Assembly (NCBI GenBank): GCA_902803265.1
Contig: CADCPD010000055.1
Location: forward strand, 1-5,590
Direction: 5' to 3'
Source: an uncultured bacterium
Lineage (GTDB): Bacteria > Cyanobacteriota > Vampirovibrionia > Gastranaerophilales > Gastranaerophilaceae
DNA length: 5,590 nucleotides
The notes beneath the pieces were generated by a model. That model was not told the DNA's origin, did not search any database, and saw only the letters and a program-made list of their open reading frames with translations. The position numbers and the translations under genes are program-made. Positions 1-4,618 of the stretch are shown here, in pieces (positions within the stretch are counted from its first letter, which is position 1; every line of letters starts with the position of its first letter).

Positions 1-308
1 AATCCGAAAATTATATCAATAGTTAAGTAGTAAATAATCATTGTGGTTATTTTATTTATAAAAGGTATAAACAATAAAATATTACAAATTAAGCCAACAA
101 AAACACATAATAAATAATATCCTATTGATATGAATATTGATTGAAAAATATGATATTTCAAAAACGGTTTTAAACTTTTTTTAGTTAAAACAATAATAAC
201 AATATATATAAAACCAATAAAACCCATTGAAAGATAACTTAAAGCAGAAACTAATTTTTCCATAAAATAAGGTTTATCAGGATTTAATTTGTAATTATTA
301 TCATACAT
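1..308 (-). CDS. Partial multi-span membrane protein, Tic20/DUF4870-like (C-terminus beyond window)
   Basis: An open frame of 102 codons runs without a stop from ATG at 308 to the window edge at 1, so only the N-terminal part is present. The translation begins MYDNNYKLNPDKPYF. It has a hydrophobic segment at about residues 20-41, a short basic loop (LTKKSLKPFLKYH), a long hydrophobic stretch at about 54-83 and a third from about 88 onward. The loop motif KYHIFQSIF just before the second membrane segment resembles the 'F-[IV]-[RK]-[FY]-[HN]-x-x-Q-[AS]-I' signature I recall from Tic20-like and DUF4870 small membrane proteins; this family call is tentative. The chosen ATG overlaps the end of the upstream TPR gene by 8 bases (ATGTATGA) and has AGGAG 12 bases upstream, which points to translational coupling. 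A competing ATG at 304 hits a stop after six codons. The substrate and role cannot be read from the sequence. Confidence 0.72.
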   Translation of the reverse strand, partial: MYDNNYKLNPDKPYFMEKLVSALSYLSMGFIGFIYIVIIVLTKKSLKPFLKYHIFQSIFISIGYYLLCVFVGLICNILLFIPFINKITTMIIYYLTIDIIFG

Positions 309-1374
309 TTTCTAACAACTCTCCTGCACGTTTATCGACAATATAGTCTTCTAATAAGTTGATATAAACAAGTTTGTATTCATCGTTTTCAGGTTCTAAG
401 TTAGATACGTATCTGTATGCTTCTAATGCATCTTCAACTTTATTATCCATATAATAAGTATTTGCAAGTAATACTCTTGTATTTGTATCGTATTCGTTTA
501 TCTCTAATGCTTTTTCGTAATAATCAATTGCCTCAGAATATTTTTCCAAATTAGAATAAAGATTTGCTAAAAGAATATAAGCATTTTTTTCTTTAGGATT
601 ATATTTTATAGCTTTTTTATAAATTTCAATTGCGCCGTTAAAGTCCTTGAAATCAGATTTTGCAATTGCATAACAAATGTATGTTTTGTAATTATCTCCA
701 GGTAATTCTAATGCTTTTTCAAAAAATTCCCATGTCTTTTCTGCATTTTGTAGCAAAGAATAAGTATTTGCTATACAGATAGTGACAGTTTTATTATCGG
801 GTTCTGTCTCATATATTTTTAAGTAATGGTATAAAGCTGCATCATAATCAAATAATTTAAAATTAATATTACCTAAATCGATATTTGCGCTTAAATTATT
901 AGGATCAATTGATAATGCTTTTTCATAGTAAGCTTTAGCTTCAACATAATCCTCAAAATCGTGATATAACATTGCTATAGCATTGTATATTTCAGGAGAT
1001 GTTGTATTAAAATCTAACGCTCTGTTATAATAATTAAGAGCTTTAGAAAAGTTTTTAAGTTCAGCATAAGCATTACCAAGATTAAAATATACAAGATAGT
1101 TTGTAGGATTTTTATCTAAAGCTTTGTTATAGTAACTTAAGGCTTTGCGAAAGTCTTTGCTGAAAAAATAAATACTTCCCAAATTTAATAATGCATTAAC
1201 ATCATCAGGTTGAATATTTAATAAACTTTCATAAACAGAAGCAACTTTATCAAAGTTATTATCTAATGCATATAAATTTGCCAAAGTATGATAATGGTCA
1301 GGATTTGTAGGGTCCGTTGCCATTTTCATAATAGCTTCATTTATTTGTTTTGATAAGTCATTTACTTCAACCAT
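301..1374 (-). CDS. Tetratricopeptide repeat (TPR) protein, nine complete repeats
   Basis: The 357-residue protein is an almost pure TPR solenoid. After a 24-residue N-terminal segment there are nine consecutive repeats of exactly 34 residues (starting at 25, 59, 93, 127, 161, 195, 229, 263 and 297) and a partial tenth from 331. Typical units read LGNAYAELKNFSKALNYYNR and end ALxxxPxN, showing the TPR consensus W/L-x2-L/I/A-G/A/N-x2-Y-x8-A-x3-Y-x2-A-L-x-x-x-P. No signal peptide or membrane segment is visible, so it should be cytoplasmic. TPR arrays bind protein or peptide partners; the partner here is unknown. The ATG at 1374 is preceded by AAGGTAG with a 9-base spacer. The gene lies 60 bases after rsfS, and its end overlaps the start of the next gene by 8 bases, so it belongs to the leftward block. 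A link to pilus or surface-protein assembly is possible from the neighbouring fibre gene, but this is only inference. Confidence 0.93.
   Translation of the reverse strand: MVEVNDLSKQINEAIMKMATDPTNPDHYHTLANLYALDNNFDKVASVYESLLNIQPDDVNALLNLGSIYFFSKDFRKALSYYNKALDKNPTNYLVYFNLGNAYAELKNFSKALNYYNRALDFNTTSPEIYNAIAMLYHDFEDYVEAKAYYEKALSIDPNNLSANIDLGNINFKLFDYDAALYHYLKIYETEPDNKTVTICIANTYSLLQNAEKTWEFFEKALELPGDNYKTYICYAIAKSDFKDFNGAIEIYKKAIKYNPKEKNAYILLANLYSNLEKYSEAIDYYEKALEINEYDTNTRVLLANTYYMDNKVEDALEAYRYVSNLEPENDEYKLVYINLLEDYIVDKRAGELLENV
321..325 (-). promoter_or_regulatory. Ribosome binding site for the partial membrane protein
   Basis: AGGAG on the minus strand lies inside the final codons of the TPR gene, 12 bases before the ATG at 308. 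It supports a real coding start there rather than chance overlap, although the spacing is somewhat long. Confidence 0.5.
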
Positions 1375-1434
1375 AATTAAATTCTACCTTATAATTTTAT
1401 TTTGGCAAATTGTTAATATCAGTTTATCAACCTC

Positions 1435-1839
1435 TTATATGGTTTCTTTATATTCAGAATATTCTTCCGAATCTTGTTTCCATTGTTCTTCTGGAATACT
1501 AAAAGCATGATTCCAGAATTTTTCTATCATGTATGTTTCACGTTCTTCTCTATGAAGAATATGCACAATTACATCTCCGAAATCAACCAAATTCCAACGA
1601 TTTTTTAAATCTCTCTCAACACCTTTTGGAAGACGTTTAAATAATGTTTTAGTTCTTTCTTGCAAAGTTTCTGTCATTGCTTTAACCTGTGTTGGAGAAT
1701 CTCCTGAAGCTATAACAAAAAAATCAGCAAGAGAAGATACTTGGCTAATATCCAAAATAACAATATTTTTGGCTAATTTATCATCAAGTATTCTTGCAAC
1801 AACAGAGGCAAATTTTTTTGTAGAAATTTCTTCTTCCAT
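1435..1839 (-). CDS. rsfS: Ribosome silencing factor RsfS (YbeB/Iojap family)
   Basis: The 134-residue protein has the length and layout of RsfS. This family binds ribosomal protein uL14 on the large subunit and blocks subunit joining when nutrients are short. Family marks visible here are the block SLADFFVIASGDSPTQVKAM (residues 36-55) and the block RWNLVDFGDVIVHI (81-94). These are followed by R100 and YMIEKFW (103-109), which correspond to the usual W-x-L-[ILV]-D-[YF]-G-D-[VI]-[VI]-V-H and Y-x-[LI]-E-x-[LF]-W core. The segment before the second block (PKGVERDLKNRW) is more basic than the common EG-x-W form. The C-terminus after residue 115 is an acidic, Tyr-containing tail. The ATG at 1839 directly follows the rpiB stop codon with no gap, and its ribosome binding site lies inside the rpiB end, so translation is probably coupled to rpiB. 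Confidence 0.95.
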   Translation of the reverse strand: MEEEISTKKFASVVARILDDKLAKNIVILDISQVSSLADFFVIASGDSPTQVKAMTETLQERTKTLFKRLPKGVERDLKNRWNLVDFGDVIVHILHREERETYMIEKFWNHAFSIPEEQWKQDSEEYSEYKETI

Positions 1840-2277
1840 TTAGTCCTCCATCATATCAATTCTTTTTTGATGACGACCACCTTCGTATTCTGTTGTTAAC
1901 CATATATCTACAATATCAAGAGCTAAACCTTGACCTATAACTCTTTCGCCCATACAAAGAATATTTGAATTATTATGTTGACGAGTTGCTTTTGCAGAGA
2001 ATGTATCTCCGCAAAGAGAGGCTCTTATTCCTTTTACTTTATTTGCTACAATTGAAACCCCAATACCTGTTCCGCAAATAATAATACCTTTTTCATATTC
2101 TCCATCCGCAACTTTATGTGCAACTTTTTTTGCGTATATAGGATAATCACAAGAATCAAAGGTATATGTTCCAACATCTTCTACTTCATAATCCAAGTCT
2201 TTTAAGTGCTCAATAACCTTATTTTTTAGGTTTAAACCACCATGGTCACAACCTATAACAATTCTTTTATTTGACAT
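1840..2277 (-). CDS. rpiB: Ribose-5-phosphate isomerase B
   Basis: RpiB interconverts ribose 5-phosphate and ribulose 5-phosphate in the non-oxidative pentose phosphate pathway. The 145-residue length matches the family. Visible motifs are IGCDHGG (residues 8-14, phosphate/substrate loop with Asp11 and His12), DYPIYAKKVA (44-53), IICGTGIGVSIVANK (66-80) with the catalytic Cys68 and Thr70, RQHNNSN (99-105) with His101 for ring opening, and YEGGRHQKR (131-139) supplying phosphate-binding basic residues. These line up with Cys66 and His99 of the E. coli enzyme at a constant offset of two. LacA/LacB and allose-6-phosphate isomerases share the fold. A single gene without sugar-utilisation neighbours, and with all RpiB residues kept, favours RpiB. 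The ATG at 2277 is preceded by AGGAAAGAGGG, which offers AGGA at 10 bases or GAGGG at 3 bases. The gene lies 35 bases after the fibre gene and abuts rsfS. Confidence 0.96.
   Translation of the reverse strand: MSNKRIVIGCDHGGLNLKNKVIEHLKDLDYEVEDVGTYTFDSCDYPIYAKKVAHKVADGEYEKGIIICGTGIGVSIVANKVKGIRASLCGDTFSAKATRQHNNSNILCMGERVIGQGLALDIVDIWLTTEYEGGRHQKRIDMMED
1845..1849 (-). promoter_or_regulatory. Ribosome binding site for rsfS, embedded in the end of rpiB
   Basis: GGAGG on the minus strand overlaps the Met-Glu-Asp codons that end rpiB and sits 5 bases before the rsfS ATG. It fixes the rsfS start and suggests re-initiation by ribosomes finishing rpiB. Confidence 0.75.
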
Positions 2278-2312
2278 TTTCCCTCTTTCCTATATTTGTA
2301 AACAATACTAAA

Positions 2313-4274
2313 TTATTTACATTTACATTGTTTTTTTTCTAATTTTGTATATTCTTTTTCTAATTTATTAACACGTTTTTCTAATTCATCAATACGTTTT
2401 GACAAATCACGATTAACTTCTAATAGTGCGTTAATTCTATCTTCAACAAGATTTAAACGAACAATATAATCTTGGAATTTTGTTTTTAAGCTTTCATACA
2501 ATTTATCCAAATCTTTTATGGCATTAAACATTGTATAAATTATATTTTCTTGAGAAATTGCTAAATATCCGTCGGTATTTTCTAGTATTGCAAAAGGTAT
2601 TACTTTTTGAACATCTTGTGCTATAAGACCGATTTTTTGAGTTTTAGGATCGCCTTTATACGTGTATTTATATACATCAAGTTTTTTAACTTCTTTTAAA
2701 CCAATATTAGCAAATCCTTCGATATTTTTAAGTCTTTTATCAGATGATGGTGTCCATGGCCCGTAGAAAGTACCATATATAGTCGTGTTATATGAACCTA
2801 CACTATCTTTGTTTCTTATATGATTTGCATATAAATAGTTAGTATACGCGTGATTTGTAACGGTTAAATAGTCTCCAACAGTAGCATAAGTTCCAATCTT
2901 AGCATAAGTTCCGGATTCTAAATAAGTATTTGTTTTAATTTGTGCATTAGCAAGAATATTTCCGGTAACTTTAAGTTGAGAAGCGGTGGTTGCATCATTT
3001 CCGGCTCCAGCGTATATATTTGGTGCATGTAAATAAATATTTCCTAAACTATTTCCAATTATTGTTTCTACTGTTGTACTTGTTGCAGAAAATCCTGTTG
3101 GAAGTGATGCGTTTCCGGAATTATGACCAAGACATGATTTATAGAGTCCTGTTGTAACTGCAGCACAAGCATTATTTCCAAATCCTGAATTATATGCACC
3201 AGAAGAGACAGCATTTAAAGCATTAAAACCCACAGCAGTATTATTATAACCTGATGAAGCAAGATATAAAGCCTTATGACCGGCTGCGGTATTACCACCA
3301 CCTGTTGAAACAGTGTATAAAGCATTATTACCTATAGCGGTATTATTTGAAGCTGAAGCTGCTGAATTTGGACCATATAGTGCATAATTTCCAATACCTA
3401 TATTGTTGTTACCTGTTTTAGTACCATTTGATCCAGCACCATATCCAATATATAAATTATAATTTCCTGATGTATTTGTTTTTCCTGCGTAAGCTCCGAG
3501 CCCGATATTACCACTTCCTGTATTATTGTATAAAGATTCGTAACCTACTCCTGTGTTGTCGTTAGTTTCTTTTGTTTTTGAGAGAGCTCGTCTGCCGACG
3601 CCAACATTATTACTTCCTGTTTCATTTGTATATAGTGCTAAATCCCCAATACCAACATTGAATCCACCAGTGGAATTGTTATACAAAGCGCTTCTTCCCA
3701 TACCAACATTATAACCTGCTGTATTTTTTCCTAAGGCATTATAGCCTAGTGCAGTATTATAATAACCGGTTGTATTACTTCTAAGTGCACCACTTCCTAA
3801 ACCAATATTATTATATCCTGAAGTTAAACTAATTAAAGCATTTTGTCCAATACTTGTATTGTCAGATCCTGTAATTGCAGAACTCATAGGATTAGGTCCC
3901 AAACCTATATTGTTATCTTTTTTAAATTTTATATAACCTACTGTAAGGTTGTTATACATCATTGCAATTTGAGAACGAGAAGTTGATTCGGGTATATTTA
4001 TATATAAACGTCCATAACCACTGTTATCAGGGGTTATAGAAGTTCCAATTAAAACACTTTGGTTAGTACTTGGTGAAGCAAACCATATATCAGTATTGTT
4101 TCTTGCGAGTTTCCATAAACTTCCGTTACCGCCTGCACCGCTGCCACCGGTTTTTTTGTTTGTTGCCACAGGTAAAATTGCAGCCATAACAATTGATAAT
4201 ATCAAAAGAACTACCGTCATTTCTGCGATAGTAAAAGCTTTTTTATTTTTCAAGTTTGATAAATTTTTAAACAT
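2313..4274 (-). CDS. Type IV pilin-like, repeat-headed fibre protein with C-terminal peptidase S74 chaperone domain
   Basis: This 653-residue protein has several distinct parts. Residues 1-37 form a class III (prepilin-type) signal: basic KNKK, then A13|F14-T-I-A-E18, then the hydrophobic helix VVLLILSIVMAAILPV, with Glu at +5 but Ala instead of Gly at -1. A Gly-rich linker follows (43-52). Residues 53-138 look like a beta-rich adaptor (VLIGT, GRLYINI). Residues 139-390 hold fifteen units of about 17 residues of the type N-T-A-[IVL]-G-x-x-A-L-Y-x-x-x-T-G-x-x. Residues 391-508 form a stem with a hexad repeat at 450-473. Residues 509-595 are a peptidase S74 domain (SDKRLKNI, GLIAQDVQKVIP), and 586-650 form a Lys/Glu-rich heptad coiled coil ending CKCK. 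S74 domains trimerise phage tailspikes and other fibres and then cut themselves off; Ser511 and Lys516 fit the catalytic pair. I infer a trimeric surface fibre anchored by a pilin-type helix. The start has only AGGA at 3 bases, and the next Met lies in the hydrophobic helix, so the first Met is kept. Confidence 0.88.
   Translation of the reverse strand: MFKNLSNLKNKKAFTIAEMTVVLLILSIVMAAILPVATNKKTGGSGAGGNGSLWKLARNNTDIWFASPSTNQSVLIGTSITPDNSGYGRLYINIPESTSRSQIAMMYNNLTVGYIKFKKDNNIGLGPNPMSSAITGSDNTSIGQNALISLTSGYNNIGLGSGALRSNTTGYYNTALGYNALGKNTAGYNVGMGRSALYNNSTGGFNVGIGDLALYTNETGSNNVGVGRRALSKTKETNDNTGVGYESLYNNTGSGNIGLGAYAGKTNTSGNYNLYIGYGAGSNGTKTGNNNIGIGNYALYGPNSAASASNNTAIGNNALYTVSTGGGNTAAGHKALYLASSGYNNTAVGFNALNAVSSGAYNSGFGNNACAAVTTGLYKSCLGHNSGNASLPTGFSATSTTVETIIGNSLGNIYLHAPNIYAGAGNDATTASQLKVTGNILANAQIKTNTYLESGTYAKIGTYATVGDYLTVTNHAYTNYLYANHIRNKDSVGSYNTTIYGTFYGPWTPSSDKRLKNIEGFANIGLKEVKKLDVYKYTYKGDPKTQKIGLIAQDVQKVIPFAILENTDGYLAISQENIIYTMFNAIKDLDKLYESLKTKFQDYIVRLNLVEDRINALLEVNRDLSKRIDELEKRVNKLEKEYTKLEKKQCKCK
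2490..2750 (-). other. Peptidase S74 intramolecular chaperone domain (coding segment)
   Basis: Residues 509-595 of the fibre protein. It begins PSSDKRLKNIEGF, contains GLIAQDVQKVIPFAI (549-563) and continues into an amphipathic helix. By comparison with the endosialidase tailspike chaperone (Ser911 and Lys916), Ser511 and Lys516 have the same spacing of five. Self-cleavage is therefore predicted between Ser510 and Ser511, releasing a C-terminal piece of 143 residues that includes the coiled coil and the CKCK tail. Confidence 0.8.
2856..2927 (-). repeat. Hexad repeat in the fibre stem with a 13-bp perfect direct repeat
   Basis: Residues 450-473 read as four six-residue units, TYLESG, TYAKIG, TYATVG and DYLTVT, an 18-base period. 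At the DNA level TAGCATAAGTTCC occurs at 2882-2894 and again at 2900-2912 (plus-strand sense), exactly 18 bases apart. This indicates a more recent in-frame duplication than in the head array. The regular Tyr/Val spacing suits a beta-helical or beta-spiral stem, which is inference. Confidence 0.65.
3105..3860 (-). repeat. Fifteen-unit array encoding about 17-residue head repeats
   Basis: Within the fibre gene, residues 139-390 divide into units starting at residues 139, 156, 173, 189, 206, 223, 240, 256, 273, 291, 311, 328, 345, 362 and 379. Most units are 16-18 residues (about 51 bases); the exception is the 20-residue unit at 291, and the last is incomplete. The core is N-[TIV]-[AG]-[ILVM]-G-x-x-A-L, then a variable Ser/Thr/Asn stretch ending in TG or SG. 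Codons differ between units, so the array is old rather than freshly amplified. The pattern resembles the NTAIGYQAL-type repeats I recall from S74-bearing proteins of Bacteroidetes and the shorter head repeats of trimeric autotransporters. Confidence 0.85.
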
Positions 4275-4288
4275 TATTCCTGATAGTA

Positions 4289-4358
4289 ATTATAACATGT
4301 ATATGTATATATTAAAACACTTTAACACAATAATTAATTGCTATTTTAACAAATTATA
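4289..4358 (-). promoter_or_regulatory. Candidate -10 elements for the leftward fibre operon
   Basis: On the minus strand, perfect TATAAT hexamers occur at 4358-4353 and 4294-4289. The one at 4294-4289 has a TG one base upstream (extended -10), but it would leave a leader of only about 8 bases. The one at 4358-4353 would give a leader of about 70 bases but has no good -35 at the right distance. In such AT-rich DNA both could be chance, so which is used is undecided. Confidence 0.33.
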
Positions 4359-4394
4359 AACAAAAATTCTAAATAACTTGCTTATTTTACCCAC

Positions 4395-4412
4395 TTGACA
4401 GTCAAATATTGA
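4395..4412. repeat. Overlapping palindromes, possible operator
   Basis: TTGAC-A-GTCAA (4395-4405) overlaps TCAA-ATA-TTGA (4402-4412), so half-sites alternate in direction every 7 bases. A further TTGA/TCAA pair lies at 4419-4432. The position about 90 bases upstream of the best rpoB promoter and about 120 bases upstream of the fibre start would suit a regulator of either gene. No known binding motif was recognised. Confidence 0.35.
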
Positions 4413-4492
4413 TTAAAATTGAGTTCCGTCAAAACGAAATTATTATTGTAAATTTTTGTAAAAAATTTTTAGTGTATTTTTTACATGATTTC

Positions 4493-4520
4493 TTGACTAA
4501 TTATGTTCACGTAGTACGAT
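4493..4520 (+). promoter_or_regulatory. Candidate sigma70-type promoter for rpoB
   Basis: TTGACT (4493-4498, five of six matches to the -35 consensus) is followed after 16 bases by TACGAT (4515-4520, four of six matches to the -10 consensus). The A/T tracts immediately upstream could raise its activity. Transcription would start near 4527 and give an rpoB leader of about 92 bases. It is the best-spaced pair in the region, but it is unproven. Confidence 0.45.
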
Positions 4521-4604
4521 TAAAATACATGCTCTTATGGGCTGTAACAGAAATGTTAAGATATATAAATTTTTATAGTACGTACACAATATAATATAGA
4601 AAAA

Positions 4605-4611
4605 GGCGAGG
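4605..4611 (+). promoter_or_regulatory. Ribosome binding site for rpoB
   Basis: GGCGAGG precedes the ATG at 4619. The GAGG core leaves a 7-base spacer, which fixes the rpoB start. Confidence 0.75.
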
Positions 4612-4618
4612 TTAATAA

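Larger units (their letters stand above)
4275..4618. other. Divergent intergenic region between the fibre gene and rpoB
   Basis: The 344 bases are very AT-rich and hold no convincing gene. The only open frame of note starts with TTG at 4409, encodes 61 residues of low-complexity sequence with no ribosome binding site, and is treated as chance. The region contains candidate promoters for both directions, a cluster of TTGA/TCAA half-sites at 4395-4432, and an A/T-only inverted repeat at 4450-4468 (8-base arms, 3-base loop) just upstream of the best rpoB promoter. That inverted repeat could act as curved or UP-element-like DNA. An 8-base palindrome GTACGTAC lies at 4578-4585. No Rho-independent terminator is visible. 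Confidence 0.7.

Noticed and set aside
1412..1431. Hairpin between rsfS and the TPR gene as a terminator
   Set aside because: The stem is 7 pairs of mostly A-U with one G-U pair, the loop is 6 bases and no U-run follows, so it is too weak to call a terminator.
3105..3860. CRISPR-like array suggested by the regular repeats
   Set aside because: The period is in frame, the repeats are conserved as protein rather than DNA, and there are no identical repeats separated by unique spacers.
2313..4274. Prophage tail fibre origin because of the S74 domain
   Set aside because: No other phage genes are present, the neighbours are housekeeping genes, and the N-terminus is a pilin-type signal rather than a phage baseplate-binding domain.
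4096..4359. Plus-strand open frame of 87 codons opposite the start of the fibre gene
   Set aside because: It is antisense to the signal and linker region, its composition mirrors the Gly-rich linker and hydrophobic helix read backwards, and it has no ribosome binding site or recognisable domain.
4395..4419. Perfect TTGACA (4395-4400) with TAAAAT (4414-4419) as a promoter
   Set aside because: The spacer is only 13 bases, too short for a sigma70-type promoter; no better -10 lies at 16-18 bases. The TTGACA is better explained as part of the palindrome cluster.
4409..4594. Plus-strand open frame of 61 codons upstream of rpoB
   Set aside because: It starts with TTG without a ribosome binding site, runs through the likely rpoB promoter, and encodes low-complexity hydrophobic/aromatic residues typical of AT-rich intergenic DNA.
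4590..4595. Perfect TATAAT just before rpoB
   Set aside because: Transcription would start around 4602, at the ribosome binding site, and no -35 element lies at a suitable distance; probably a chance match in AT-rich DNA.
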